Shown piece by piece: positions 7,347 to 16,320 of a DNA stretch of 58,174 nt. Position 1 is the stretch's first letter; the number at the start of each line of letters is the position of its first letter. The DNA comes from Pigmentiphaga sp. NML080357 (GTDB lineage: Bacteria; Pseudomonadota; Gammaproteobacteria; Burkholderiales; Burkholderiaceae_B). Where the stretch lies: the NCBI RefSeq assembly GCF_002188465.1, contig NZ_NINW01000018.1, forward strand, positions 1 through 58,174, read 5' to 3'. A model generated the notes under the pieces. It ran no database searches. It had not been told where the DNA came from and saw nothing but the letters and a program-made list of their open reading frames with translations. The position numbers and the translations under genes are program-made.

Positions 7347-8354
7347 CTAGGGACGGCGGGCGGCATGGGCCGCGCCTAGCGCCGCGCCCACCAGCAGGAC
7401 CGCGCACGCCGCCGCCAGCAGCGGTCCGCGGCCGCGTGTCGCCATGTGCGTATAGGCGCTGTGGCGATGGACCCGCCCCTGGCTTACCGGGGCTTCGCCG
7501 TCGCCCGGGGTCTCTAGTCCATCGTGGCGTTCGCGCGCGGGAATGCCGGTGCGCTGGTGCTTGACGAGCCAGTTCGCCATTCTGTCGGCCAGCCGCGGCA
7601 TGCGCTGGCCGAAGTGACCGATGGCCTTCGCCGCGCCGCCCACGTAGATGTCGCGGCGAGGATGCTCGGCGGCATACAGGATGGCCCGGGCCGCGACCTC
7701 GGGCGCATAGACGGGCGGCGGCAGGCGCGGCTCCACGTCCATGTAATTGCGCGCATTGGCCGTGAACCGTGTGGCAATGGATGCCGGCTTGACCAGGGTG
7801 ACCGACACGGGCACGCCTTCGGTTTCCAGTTCCATGCGCAGGGCATCGGTGAACCCCTTCACGGCATGCTTGGACGCCGAGTAGGCGCCTTGCAGCGGCA
7901 CCGCGCGGTCCGACACTTCGCTGCCGACGTTGATGAGGGCGCCGCCGTGCTTGCGCAGATGCGCCACCGAGACGATCGAGCCGTAGACGACGCCCCAATA
8001 GTTGGTGTCGAAGAGCTTGCGCTGGTCTTCCAGCGGCACGTCCTCGATGCGCCCATAGATCGAGACTCCGGCATTGTTGATCCAGGTGTCCACTGCGCCG
8101 TAGGTGTCGAGGGCGGTCTGCAGCAGCCGCTCGTGATCCTCGCGGCGACCCACGTCCGCCTGGACGGCGGTGGCCTGGCCGCCCGCCGCCCGCAGTTCCT
8201 CGGCCACCGCGTCCAGCCGTTCCTTGTCGCGGCAGGCGAGCACGAGCCGCGCCCCCTGGCGGGCGGCCTCGCGGGCGGTCGCCAGCCCTATGCCGCTGCT
8301 GGCTCCGGTGATGACGATGACCTGGTCGGCAAGTCGTTTCAGGCGGTATTTCAT
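7347..8354 (-). CDS. SDR-family oxidoreductase with C-terminal membrane tail
   Basis: The 335-residue classical short-chain dehydrogenase has a Rossmann TGASSGIG (16-23), NNAG (93-96) and catalytic Ser about 145, Tyr about 158 and Lys about 162 (YSASK), so it should be active with NAD(P). Beyond the usual 250-270 residue core there is a basic linker and a final hydrophobic helix (about 312-330, LLAAACAVLLVGAALG), predicting tail anchoring in the inner membrane. The substrate is unknown. The gene is transcribed toward the small disordered protein gene. Confidence 0.88.
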   Translation of the reverse strand: MKYRLKRLADQVIVITGASSGIGLATAREAARQGARLVLACRDKERLDAVAEELRAAGGQATAVQADVGRREDHERLLQTALDTYGAVDTWINNAGVSIYGRIEDVPLEDQRKLFDTNYWGVVYGSIVSVAHLRKHGGALINVGSEVSDRAVPLQGAYSASKHAVKGFTDALRMELETEGVPVSVTLVKPASIATRFTANARNYMDVEPRLPPPVYAPEVAARAILYAAEHPRRDIYVGGAAKAIGHFGQRMPRLADRMANWLVKHQRTGIPARERHDGLETPGDGEAPVSQGRVHRHSAYTHMATRGRGPLLAAACAVLLVGAALGAAHAARRP

Positions 8355-8500
8355 ATCGGCTCTCCTGTCAGACGGGCAGGACGACGACTGACGCAGGGAG
8401 CGTGCCCGCCGCGCTACGGCCGAGCCCCCGCGGGCGTCGTGGCGAGGCGAGCGCTATGATGCGCACGCGGTTCGCCAGCCGCCAACCGGAGCATCGTGAC

Positions 8501-9388
8501 ATGCATACTTCCCCGCATTTCGGTTTCATCGGACTCGGCAACATGGGCCTGCCCATGGCGCGCCGCCTGCTCGCCGCCGGCCGCGGGACTACCGTCTGGA
8601 ACCGCAGCGCCGGCAGATCGGCCGGACTTGGCGCGGCCGGCGCGCGGGTAGCGCGCACGCCGGCCGACGTGCTGCGCGCCGCCGACGTCGTCGGCATCTG
8701 CGTAAAGGACGGGCCAGCGGTCGAAGAAGTGGTCTTCGGACCCGACGGCCTTGCCAGCGCCGGTCGTTTCGCGACGAAGAAAATCGTGGTGGATTTTTCG
8801 ACGATCGCGCCCGAACAGGCGCGGGACTTCGGCCGCCGCCTGTACGAGCGGACCGGGGCGTCGTGGCTGGATGCGCCCGTGTCGGGCGGCGTGCCGGGTG
8901 CGGAGCGCGGGACGCTGATCTGCTTTGTCGGCGGGGACGAGGCGGACCTGGAAGCGGCGCGGCCGTTCCTGGCCGCGCTGACGTCGCGCGTCACCCACAT
9001 GGGGCCTGCGGGCGCCGGCCAGACCACCAAGATCTGCAATCAGATGATCGTGGCGGTGAACGTGCTCACCATTGCCGAGACCTATGGCCTGGCGCGCCGC
9101 GCCGGGGTGAACGTCGCCAGCCTCGCGAAGGCGCTGGCGGGCGGATTCGCCGATTCCCAGCCGCTGCAGATCTTCGGCCCGGCCATGGCGGCGGGCAGTT
9201 TCCAGCCGACCCGCACCGCGGTCGAACTGATGGCCAAGGACATCGGGATTTCGCAGGACATGGCGGCGGATCTCCAGGCCGACACGCCGGTGTCGGCCTT
9301 TTGCGCCGCGCTGTACCAGCGCATCCGGGAGCAGGATCCGGCCTTGTTCGCTGGCGACGTCTCCGGCCTGGTCCGGCGCTACGGCTGA
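8501..9388 (+). CDS. NAD(P)-dependent beta-hydroxyacid dehydrogenase (3-hydroxyisobutyrate dehydrogenase family)
   Basis: The 295-residue enzyme has N-terminal Rossmann GLGNMG (11-16), the substrate loop DAPVSGG (124-130) and catalytic Lys about 177 in GAGQTTKICNQ, all diagnostic of the 6-phosphogluconate/3-hydroxyisobutyrate dehydrogenase superfamily. It would oxidise a beta-hydroxy acid or reduce a semialdehyde. ATG 8501 begins right before the Rossmann strand and has GGAG upstream; the open frame extends earlier to 8402 but that part looks non-coding. It is divergent from the SDR gene. The exact substrate (tartronate semialdehyde, 3-hydroxyisobutyrate or other) cannot be told. Confidence 0.88.
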   Translation: MHTSPHFGFIGLGNMGLPMARRLLAAGRGTTVWNRSAGRSAGLGAAGARVARTPADVLRAADVVGICVKDGPAVEEVVFGPDGLASAGRFATKKIVVDFSTIAPEQARDFGRRLYERTGASWLDAPVSGGVPGAERGTLICFVGGDEADLEAARPFLAALTSRVTHMGPAGAGQTTKICNQMIVAVNVLTIAETYGLARRAGVNVASLAKALAGGFADSQPLQIFGPAMAAGSFQPTRTAVELMAKDIGISQDMAADLQADTPVSAFCAALYQRIREQDPALFAGDVSGLVRRYG

Positions 9389-9483
9389 GCCCGCGCGGGC
9401 GGGTACGCGTGTCATCGTATTTTCATTGATGTAACGGCGCTCAAGTGCGCTCCTTGCAGAGCCGATAAGGCGAGTGACACGCA

Positions 9484-9515
9484 ACGGCGGGGTTCTCCGG
9501 AATCCCGCCGTTGCC
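9484..9515 (+). terminator. 10-bp perfect stem, terminator-like
   Basis: CAACGGCGGG (9484-9493) pairs perfectly with CCCGCCGTTG (9506-9515) around a 12-base loop. It lies about 100 bp after the dehydrogenase stop and just before the chemoreceptor gene. Only a short T-rich stretch (CCGTTTGT) follows, so intrinsic termination is likely but not certain. Confidence 0.5.
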
Positions 9516-9546
9516 GTTTGTGGGCCAGGGGTTTCATTAGGACGTC

Positions 9547-11211
9547 ATGAAAATACGCAGCAAATTGTTCGCGTTGGGCACGGCCGGCATCGTCGCGCTG
9601 GCGGTGGTGGCCGGTTGTTCCGTGGTGGGACTGTTGCGCCTGAGCGCGGCGGTCGATGGTTTTGCGCGCCACCGGGTGCCGGCGCTGGTGGCGCTGGGCG
9701 CGCTCCGCGAGGGGCAGGTGCAGGTCGCGCGCCATAACCTCGAGCCGCTGCAATGGGTAGGCGAGTACTCCATCGAGGCCCGCAATGAATGGGAACGCAT
9801 GCTGCAATCGAAGGCGCGTACCTGGGCAGCCATGGACGAGGCGCGCGCGGCGTTGGGCGACGGCGGCGTCTCGGAAGATGAAGAAAAAGCGCTGCAGGCC
9901 TTCGACGCGGCCTTTCATGCTTGGGCAGAAAAGGAACGGCCGCTTACCGATCTGCTCAAGCAACTGGTGGAGGTGGATTCGGAAGAGCGCCAGCGGTTTC
10001 TTTTCCTCAAGTACTTGGCCGCCTATTCGGCCCAGGAGTCCTATTACGTGCAGGCCCAGCAGGCCATGCAGGCCCTCGCCGGGACGGGGGCGCAGGCGGC
10101 GGCCGAGCGGGCGGCGGAGCTGCGGCAGGCGAGCCTGCGCCTGGCCTGGCTGATTGCCGGCGTCGGGATGGGGGCGATCCTGGCCATGCTGCTCGGCGCC
10201 TGGCGTGCGGGCAGCACGATCGTCGGCGCCATCGACGGCATGCGGGGGCGGCTGGCCTCGATCGCCGGCGACCTGGATTTCCGGCCGCGGGCGATGGTGC
10301 GGGGCAACGACGAAGTGGCCGACATGGCGCGGGCGCTCGATCAACTGGTGGGGCGCATGCGGTCATCGCTGGCCACGGTCCAGGGCCTCTCGGGGGCGAT
10401 GAACGCGGCCGGCGACGAAGTATCGGCCGGCGCTGCGGGCGTGGCCGGCGGCGCGGCGCGGCAGAGCGAGGCGGCCGGGCGCATGGCCCAGTCCATGCAG
10501 GAGGTGGCCGCGAGCATGGACCAGGTGGCGGCATCGGTGGAAGAGGCGGTGGGACTGTCGCGGGCGGCATGCGAGCTGGCCGCCCGGGGTGGCGAATTGA
10601 TAGGGACCGCGGGCGGCAGGATGGACGCCATCGCCGGACGCATGGCGGATGCTTCGCGCGCGCTGGAGGCGCTCGGCCGGCACGGCGCCTCCATCAGGGA
10701 AGTGGCCCGCCTGATTTCCGATATCGCCGCCCAGACCAAGCTCCTGTCGCTCAACGCCGCGATAGAGGCTGCGCGCGCGGGCGAGGAAGGCAGGGGATTC
10801 GCCGTGGTGGCCGAGCAGGTGAGGGTGCTGGCCGAGAAAAGCGCCGCTTCCAGCCATCAGATCGGCCTGACCGTGGAACGCATCGCCGACGAGACCATGG
10901 TGGCCGCCGAGCTGATGCGGGAAGTGGTGGAGGCCGTCGCGGTGGGGCAGTCGAGCGCCGGCGAGGCAGGGCGTTTCATGGGCGAACTGCATGCCGGATC
11001 GGCACGGGCCGCCGGCGTGGTGGCCGACATCGGGAACGCCTTGCGCGAACAGGCGGCCCTCAACGAGGGAGTGGTGCGGCACGTCGAAGAAGTGGCCGGC
11101 ATGGCCGAGCACTACCGCGAGGCGGCGGGCGCGATGGCGGCCCAGGTCGCGGGCCTGCGGGAAACCGTCCGCAAGGTCGACGAAACCGTGAATTCGTTCA
11201 GGGTGTCGTAA
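9547..11211 (+). CDS. Methyl-accepting chemotaxis protein
   Basis: The 554-residue chemoreceptor has TM1 at about 8-30, a periplasmic helical sensing domain of about 165 residues (four-helix-bundle type, about 31-195) and TM2 at about 196-219. A HAMP-like region follows to about 270 and then a long cytoplasmic coiled coil. The signalling hairpin lies at about 389-435 ([25 protein letters not shown]), slightly divergent from the usual [18 protein letters not shown]. There is no C-terminal CheR-tethering pentapeptide (ends VNSFRVS). AGGA precedes ATG 9547. No che genes are nearby, so it is an orphan receptor; the ligand is unknown. Confidence 0.92.
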   Translation: MKIRSKLFALGTAGIVALAVVAGCSVVGLLRLSAAVDGFARHRVPALVALGALREGQVQVARHNLEPLQWVGEYSIEARNEWERMLQSKARTWAAMDEARAALGDGGVSEDEEKALQAFDAAFHAWAEKERPLTDLLKQLVEVDSEERQRFLFLKYLAAYSAQESYYVQAQQAMQALAGTGAQAAAERAAELRQASLRLAWLIAGVGMGAILAMLLGAWRAGSTIVGAIDGMRGRLASIAGDLDFRPRAMVRGNDEVADMARALDQLVGRMRSSLATVQGLSGAMNAAGDEVSAGAAGVAGGAARQSEAAGRMAQSMQEVAASMDQVAASVEEAVGLSRAACELAARGGELIGTAGGRMDAIAGRMADASRALEALGRHGASIREVARLISDIAAQTKLLSLNAAIEAARAGEEGRGFAVVAEQVRVLAEKSAASSHQIGLTVERIADETMVAAELMREVVEAVAVGQSSAGEAGRFMGELHAGSARAAGVVADIGNALREQAALNEGVVRHVEEVAGMAEHYREAAGAMAAQVAGLRETVRKVDETVNSFRVS

Positions 11212-11290
11212 GCCTTGGCCGACGCGGCTTTCCCCGGGGGCGGAAGGGGGGCGAGCGTTTCGGCTGACTCAGGGTTTGCGCTATACTTTC

Positions 11291-11329
11291 TGTCGGACCG
11301 GCATGGGTATGAAACATGCGTGTCCGACA
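11291..11329 (+). other. Stem-loop in nuo leader
   Basis: TGTCGGAC (11291-11298) pairs with GTCCGACA (11322-11329). Inside, after a two-base mismatch, GCATG (11301-11305) pairs with CATGC (11315-11319) around a 9-base loop. It starts directly after the -10 hexamer TATACT, so it would be the 5' end of the transcript or a dyad operator at the start site. Confidence 0.5.
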
Positions 11330-11445
11330 GTTACCGGTAAGACAGTTTTGTTTGGCGCCGACTCGCAAGGTTTGAAGACGCAGCAGTCCGCGCAAAAACA
11401 TACATCCTTGCATGTAAGTGTGGACTAGCGGTTTAGAATTGCGCC

Positions 11446-11461
11446 GGCCCCGGCCGGGGCC
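11446..11461. other. Perfect 16-bp GC palindrome upstream of nuoA
   Basis: GGCCCCGGCCGGGGCC is its own reverse complement and lies between the candidate second promoter and nuoA. In a high-GC genome short GC palindromes are not rare, so function is uncertain. Confidence 0.4.
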
Positions 11462-11578
11462 CAGCAGGCGGCATCTCTGGCCGTCCGTCGCAAGGAAGTC
11501 TGTCCGCTCCTGCCAATTTTTTGCCAATGACGCCTCGGGCAGCCTCATGCCTGTGGCGTTACTCGAACAGGTTGCCTG

Positions 11579-11938
11579 ATGAATATCGAGAGTTACCTTC
11601 CTGTCCTGCTGTTCATCATCGTGGGCAGCGTCATCGGATTCGCGCTGATGTTCCTCGGCTCCGTGATCGGCCCTAGCCGGCCCGACAGCGAAAAGCTCTC
11701 GCCGTACGAATGCGGCTTCGAGGCGTTCGAGGATGCCCGCATGAAGTTCGACGTGCGGTACTACCTCGTGGCCATCCTGTTCATTCTCTTCGATCTCGAG
11801 ATCGCGTTCCTGTTCCCATGGGCCATGGCCAACGAGCAGGTGGGCCTGCTGGGCTTCGGCACCGTGGCGGTATTTCTGGCCGTTCTCGTGGTCGGTTTCG
11901 TTTACGAATGGAAAAAGGGCGCGCTCGACTGGGAGTGA
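11579..11938 (+). CDS. nuoA: NADH-quinone oxidoreductase subunit A
   Basis: The 119-residue membrane subunit of complex I has three transmembrane helices at about 8-30, 62-84 and 90-112. The cytoplasmic loop carries the conserved [18 protein letters not shown]-type segment (about 38-55), which contacts the quinone cavity, and [19 protein letters not shown] follows, characteristic of NuoA/ND3. The length is standard. It is first of the fourteen-gene nuo operon, preceded by a leader with stem-loop and promoter candidates. Confidence 0.98.
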   Translation: MNIESYLPVLLFIIVGSVIGFALMFLGSVIGPSRPDSEKLSPYECGFEAFEDARMKFDVRYYLVAILFILFDLEIAFLFPWAMANEQVGLLGFGTVAVFLAVLVVGFVYEWKKGALDWE

Positions 11939-11973
11939 TCCCAGGGCATGCCGAAGGACACCGGGTTTCATCA

Positions 11974-12450
11974 ATGGCTATCGACGGAATTCTCAACGAA
12001 GGCTTCATCACCACGACGGCGGACAAGGTCATCAACTGGGCGAAGACCGGCTCGCTGTGGCCCATGACGTTCGGCTTGGCCTGCTGTGCGGTCGAGATGA
12101 TGCATGCGGGCGCGGCGCGTTACGACCTCGACCGCTTCGGCATCATCTTCCGGCCGAGTCCGCGCCAGTCCGATCTGATGATCGTCGCGGGCACGCTCTG
12201 CAACAAGATGGCCCCGGCTTTGCGCAAGGTCTACGACCAGATGCCGGAGCCGCGGTGGGTGGTGTCCATGGGGTCGTGCGCCAACGGCGGCGGCTACTAC
12301 CACTATTCCTACTCGGTGGTGCGCGGCTGCGATCGCATCGTCCCGGTCGACGTCTACGTCCCGGGCTGCCCGCCCACGGCCGAAGCGCTGGTGTACGGCT
12401 TGCTGCAGCTGCAGAACAAGATCCGGCGCACCAATACGATCGCGCGCTGA
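11974..12450 (+). CDS. nuoB: NADH-quinone oxidoreductase subunit B
   Basis: The 158-residue peripheral subunit carries the terminal 4Fe-4S cluster N2, which donates electrons to quinone. Ligands are the tandem Cys37-Cys38 (GLACCAVEM), Cys102 (GSCANGG) and Cys132 (PGCPPTAE). ATG 11974 begins [11 protein letters not shown], the typical beta-proteobacterial start; the frame stays open upstream but overlaps nuoA. It is followed by a 90-bp gap before nuoC, with no obvious internal promoter. Confidence 0.98.
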   Translation: MAIDGILNEGFITTTADKVINWAKTGSLWPMTFGLACCAVEMMHAGAARYDLDRFGIIFRPSPRQSDLMIVAGTLCNKMAPALRKVYDQMPEPRWVVSMGSCANGGGYYHYSYSVVRGCDRIVPVDVYVPGCPPTAEALVYGLLQLQNKIRRTNTIAR

Positions 12451-12540
12451 CATCGATGCCGGTGCGCCTTCCCTTTCTCCTCATCATCCTGCCCGGACAG
12501 GCCGCCGCCTGCCCGGTGTCGTCTTTTGATCCGAGCGCTC

Positions 12541-13134
12541 ATGACCAAGCTTGAAACCCTGCGCCAGAATCTGCTTCGCGCCTTGGGCGAAGACATCCGT
12601 CTCACGCTCGCCCTGGGCGAGCTGACGCTCGAGGTTCCGGTCGAACGATATATCGAGGTGTGCCGGACGCTGCGCGACGACGCCGGGCTGCGCTTCGAGA
12701 GCTGCATCGACCTGTGCGGCGTCGACTACTCGACCTACGGCAACGAGGTGCGCGAGACCGCGCGCTTTGCGGTGGTGCTGCACCTGACCTCGATCACCCA
12801 CAACTGGCGCCTGCGCGTGCGTACGTACGCGCCCGACGACGACATGCCCGTCGTGCCTTCGCTGGTCGATGTCTGGCCCGGCGTCAACTGGTACGAGCGC
12901 GAAGCCTTCGACTTCTACGGAGTGCTGTTCGAAGGCCATCCGGACCTGCGCCGCATCCTTACCGATTACGGCTTCATCGGCCATCCGTTCCGCAAGGACT
13001 TCCCCCTGTCGGGCAACGTCGAGATGCGTTTCGACCCCGAGCAGAAACGGGTCATCTACCAGCCCGTCACCATCGAGCCGCGCGAGATCATTCCTCGAGT
13101 CATTCGCGAAGACGGTTACGGAGCAGGGCGTTAA
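12541..13134 (+). CDS. nuoC: NADH-quinone oxidoreductase subunit C
   Basis: The 197-residue 30-kDa subunit bears the family signature [24 protein letters not shown]-like stretch (about 119-142) and [15 protein letters not shown] at about 145-159. It is separate from NuoD, unlike the nuoCD fusion of enterobacteria. ATG 12541 is preferred to TTG 12526 (five residues earlier), which has no better ribosome-binding site. It works in the connecting module of complex I. Confidence 0.97.
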   Translation: MTKLETLRQNLLRALGEDIRLTLALGELTLEVPVERYIEVCRTLRDDAGLRFESCIDLCGVDYSTYGNEVRETARFAVVLHLTSITHNWRLRVRTYAPDDDMPVVPSLVDVWPGVNWYEREAFDFYGVLFEGHPDLRRILTDYGFIGHPFRKDFPLSGNVEMRFDPEQKRVIYQPVTIEPREIIPRVIREDGYGAGR

Positions 13135-13136
13135 TC

Positions 13137-14390
13137 ATGGCAGAGATCAAGAACTACACCCTCAACTTCGGTCCGCAGCACCCGGCCGCGCACGGCGTGC
13201 TGCGCCTGGTGCTGGAGCTGGACGGCGAGGTCATCCAGCGCGCCGATCCCCACATCGGCCTGCTGCACCGCGCCACCGAGAAGCTGGCCGAGCACAAGAC
13301 CTTCCTGCAGGCCTTGCCCTACATGGACCGCCTCGACTACGTGTCCATGATGTGCAACGAGCACGCCTACGTCATGGCGATCGAGAAGCTGCTGGGCATC
13401 GAGGTGCCGCTGCGGGCGCAGTACATCCGCGTCATGTTCGACGAGATCACCCGCATCCTGAACCACCTGATGTCGCTGGGCTCGCATGCGCTCGACGTCG
13501 GCGCGATGGCGGTGTTCCTCTATGCCTTCCGCGAGCGCGAGGACCTGATGGACTGCTACGAGGCGGTCTCGGGCGCCCGAATGCACGCGGCCTACTACCG
13601 TCCGGGCGGCGTCTATCGCGACCTGCCGGACCGCATGCCGCAGTATCGTCCGAGCAAGCTGCGCAGCGAAAGGGAAATGAAGGCGCTGAACGAGGACCGC
13701 TCCGGTTCCCTGCTGGATTTCATCGAGTCCTTCACCAACCGCTTCCCCGGCTACGTCGACGAATACGAGACGCTGCTGACCGACAACCGCATCTGGAAGC
13801 AGCGCCTGGTCGACGTCGGCATCGTCAGCCCCGAGCGCGCGAAGGCGCTGGGCTTCACCGGCCCCATGCTGCGCGGCTCGGGCGTCGAGTGGGACCTGCG
13901 CAAGATGCAGCCCTACGAGGTCTATGACCTGGTCCAGTTCGACGTGCCGGTGGGCGTCAACGGCGACTGCTACGACCGCTACCTGGTGCGGATCGAGGAA
14001 ATGCGCCAGAGCAACCGCATCATCAAGCAGTGCGTAGAGTGGCTGCGCAACAATCCCGGCCCGGTCATGACGAGCAACCACAAGGTCGCCCCGCCCAGCC
14101 GCGCCGAGATGAAGACCGGCATGGAAGAGCTGATCCACCACTTCAAGCTCTTCACCGAAGGTTTTCACGTGCCGCCGGGCGAGGCGTACTCGGCCGTCGA
14201 GCACCCCAAGGGCGAATTCGGCATCTACCTGGTGTCCGACGGCGCCAACAAGCCGTATCGCCTGAAGATACGGGCTCCGGGCTTTGCCCACTTGCAATCG
14301 CTGGACGAGATGGCGCGCGGCCACATGATCGCCGACGCCGTCACGATTATCGGCACGCAGGACATCGTGTTCGGCGAGATCGACCGCTGA
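13137..14390 (+). CDS. nuoD: NADH-quinone oxidoreductase subunit D
   Basis: The 417-residue 49-kDa subunit lines the quinone-binding cavity with NuoB. It begins [24 protein letters not shown], the conserved N-terminal loop with the quinone-binding His (HPAAHG), and includes [13 protein letters not shown] and [11 protein letters not shown]. The start is ATG 13137, two bases after the nuoC stop, so translation is tightly coupled. The length equals the family norm. Confidence 0.98.
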   Translation: MAEIKNYTLNFGPQHPAAHGVLRLVLELDGEVIQRADPHIGLLHRATEKLAEHKTFLQALPYMDRLDYVSMMCNEHAYVMAIEKLLGIEVPLRAQYIRVMFDEITRILNHLMSLGSHALDVGAMAVFLYAFREREDLMDCYEAVSGARMHAAYYRPGGVYRDLPDRMPQYRPSKLRSEREMKALNEDRSGSLLDFIESFTNRFPGYVDEYETLLTDNRIWKQRLVDVGIVSPERAKALGFTGPMLRGSGVEWDLRKMQPYEVYDLVQFDVPVGVNGDCYDRYLVRIEEMRQSNRIIKQCVEWLRNNPGPVMTSNHKVAPPSRAEMKTGMEELIHHFKLFTEGFHVPPGEAYSAVEHPKGEFGIYLVSDGANKPYRLKIRAPGFAHLQSLDEMARGHMIADAVTIIGTQDIVFGEIDR

Positions 14391-14394
14391 AGCC

Positions 14395-14925
14395 ATGACC
14401 GCGTCCCAACCGGATACCACCATGCTGCTTTCCGAACAGGCCCTCAAGAAGATCGACCGCGAAGTCTCCAAGTACCCGGCCGACCAGAAACAGTCCGCCG
14501 TGATGGCGGCGCTGGCCATCGCGCAGGACGAGAAGGGCTGGCTGTCGCAAGAGGTGATGGAAGAAGTGGCGAAGGTCCTCGACATGGCGCCCATCGCCGT
14601 GCAGGAAGTCGCCACCTTCTACAACATGTACAACCTCAAGCCGCTGGGCAAGTACAAGATCTCTGTCTGCACCAATCTGCCCTGTGCGCTTCGCGACGGC
14701 GAGAAGGCCGGCCACTACCTCAAGCAGAAGCTGGGCGTCGGCTACAAGGAAACCACCGCCGACGGCCTGTTCACGCTGGTCGAGGGCGAGTGCATGGGGG
14801 CCTGCGGCGACGCGCCGGTCCTGCTGGTGAACAACAAGCGTATGTGCATTCAGATGTCCGAGGCCAAGCTCGACGCCCTCGTCGATGAGTTGAAGGCCGA
14901 GGCGAATGCCGGAGGTGCAAAATGA
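14395..14925 (+). CDS. nuoE: NADH-quinone oxidoreductase subunit E
   Basis: The 176-residue 24-kDa subunit carries the 2Fe-2S cluster N1a. Ligands are Cys92 and Cys97 (VCTNLPC) and Cys133 and Cys137 (GECMGAC). The start ATG 14395 lies four bases after the nuoD stop; ATG 14422 ([10 protein letters not shown]) is an alternative giving 167 residues. The 3' end overlaps nuoF by four bases (ATGA), typical translational coupling in the NADH-dehydrogenase module EFG. Confidence 0.97.
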   Translation: MTASQPDTTMLLSEQALKKIDREVSKYPADQKQSAVMAALAIAQDEKGWLSQEVMEEVAKVLDMAPIAVQEVATFYNMYNLKPLGKYKISVCTNLPCALRDGEKAGHYLKQKLGVGYKETTADGLFTLVEGECMGACGDAPVLLVNNKRMCIQMSEAKLDALVDELKAEANAGGAK

Positions 14926-16241
14926 GCGTGGCCGAACCGGTCATCAGCACGGCGTTCCACAACCGCCACATCGACCCGCAGATCATGGCGGGCCTGGACG
15001 GCAGCAACTGGCGCCTGAACGATTACGTTGCGCGCGGCGGCTACGAGGCCCTGCGCAAGATCCTGTCCACGGGCATGACGCCCGAGCAGGTCATTGCCGA
15101 AGTCAAGTCCTCCGGGTTGCGCGGCCGCGGCGGCGCGGGCTTTCCCACCGGCCTGAAGTGGAGCTTCATGCCGCGCACGTTCCCGGGCCAGAAGTACCTG
15201 GTCTGCAACTCCGACGAGGGCGAGCCGGGCACGTTCAAGGACCGCGACATCCTGCGCTACAACCCGCACATCGTGATCGAGGGCATGGCCATCGCCGCCT
15301 ACGCGATGGGCATCACTGTGGGCTACAACTACATCCACGGCGAGATCTTCGAGGTGTACGAGCGTTTCGAGGAAGCGCTGGAAGAGGCGCGGGCCGCCGG
15401 CTTCCTGGGCAACAACATCCTCGGTTCGAACTTCAGCTTCCAGCTGCACGCCCACCATGGCTACGGCGCCTACATCTGCGGCGAGGAAACCGCGCTGCTC
15501 GAGTCGCTGGAAGGCAAGAAGGGCCAGCCGCGCTTCAAGCCGCCGTTCCCGGCCAGCTTCGGCCTGTACGGCAAGCCGACCACCATCAACAACACCGAGA
15601 CCTTCGCCGCTGTGCCCTGGATCATCCGCAACGGCGGCGACGCCTACCTGCAGGTGGGCAAGCCCAACAACGGCGGCACCAAGCTGTTCTCGGTCTCGGG
15701 CGACGTCGAGTATCCCGGCAATTTCGAAGTGCCGATGGGCACGCCGTTCTCCAAGCTGCTGGAACTGGCCGGCGGCGTGCGCGGCGGCCGCAAGCTTAAG
15801 GCCGTGATCCCGGGCGGCTCCAGCGCCCCCGTGGTGCCCGCCGACATCATGATGGACTGCACGATGGACTACGACTCGATCGCCAAGGCCGGGTCGATGC
15901 TGGGGTCGGGCGCGGTCATCGTGATGGACGAGACGCGCTGCATGGTGAAGTCGCTGCTGCGCCTGTCCTACTTCTATTTCGAGGAAAGCTGCGGTCAGTG
16001 CACGCCGTGCCGCGAAGGCACGGGCTGGCTGTACCGCGTGGTCCATCGCATCGAGAGCGGCAAGGGCCGCCCGGAAGACCTGGACCTGCTCGATTCGGTG
16101 GCTGGCAACATCATGGGCCGCACCATCTGCGCGCTGGGCGATGCCGCGGCGATGCCGGTGCGGGGCTTCCTGAAGCACTATCGCGACGAGTTCATGTACC
16201 ACATCGAGCACAAGCACTGCCTGGTGCCGGAGTACCTGTAG
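14922..16241 (+). CDS. nuoF: NADH-quinone oxidoreductase subunit F (NADH/FMN-binding)
   Basis: The 439-residue 51-kDa flavoprotein oxidises NADH. Visible are the glycine-rich [14 protein letters not shown] motif (about 67-80, NADH/FMN), [13 protein letters not shown] (about 95-107, FMN) and the 4Fe-4S N3 ligands in [12 protein letters not shown] (about 352-363) with a later Cys (about 401, TICALGDAA). Its start overlaps the nuoE stop. All expected motifs are intact. Confidence 0.98.
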   Translation: MSVAEPVISTAFHNRHIDPQIMAGLDGSNWRLNDYVARGGYEALRKILSTGMTPEQVIAEVKSSGLRGRGGAGFPTGLKWSFMPRTFPGQKYLVCNSDEGEPGTFKDRDILRYNPHIVIEGMAIAAYAMGITVGYNYIHGEIFEVYERFEEALEEARAAGFLGNNILGSNFSFQLHAHHGYGAYICGEETALLESLEGKKGQPRFKPPFPASFGLYGKPTTINNTETFAAVPWIIRNGGDAYLQVGKPNNGGTKLFSVSGDVEYPGNFEVPMGTPFSKLLELAGGVRGGRKLKAVIPGGSSAPVVPADIMMDCTMDYDSIAKAGSMLGSGAVIVMDETRCMVKSLLRLSYFYFEESCGQCTPCREGTGWLYRVVHRIESGKGRPEDLDLLDSVAGNIMGRTICALGDAAAMPVRGFLKHYRDEFMYHIEHKHCLVPEYL

Positions 16242-16287
16242 CCGCCGCGGCCCGCCCCGCAACGAAAGACTTTACCGAAACGCACAC

Positions 16288-16307
16288 GCCCCGCCCGACG
16301 ACGGGGC
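16288..16307 (+). other. Small hairpin between nuoF and nuoG
   Basis: GCCCCG (16288-16293) pairs with CGGGGC (16302-16307) in the 79-bp nuoF-nuoG gap. No T-run follows, so it is more likely a mild mRNA-processing or attenuation structure than a terminator, if functional at all. Confidence 0.3.
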
Positions 16308-16320
16308 AAACGGAAATAAG

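Larger units (their letters stand above)
11212..11578 (+). promoter_or_regulatory. nuo operon leader/promoter region
   Basis: This 367-bp gene-free stretch lies upstream of nuoA. A good -10 hexamer TATACT is at 11282-11287 with only a weak -35 (TTTCGG, 11258-11263, 18-bp spacer). A second candidate -10, TAGAAT, is at 11434-11439. There is a stem-loop at 11291-11329, a short inverted repeat TACAT/ATGTA at 11401-11416, and a perfect 16-bp palindrome at 11446-11461. No tRNA or reading frame is convincing here. Confidence 0.5.

Noticed and set aside
11212-11578. tRNA-Leu gene, sometimes found before nuoA in related bacteria
   Set aside because: No cloverleaf, T-loop GTTCGA motif or CCA end is visible in this gap.
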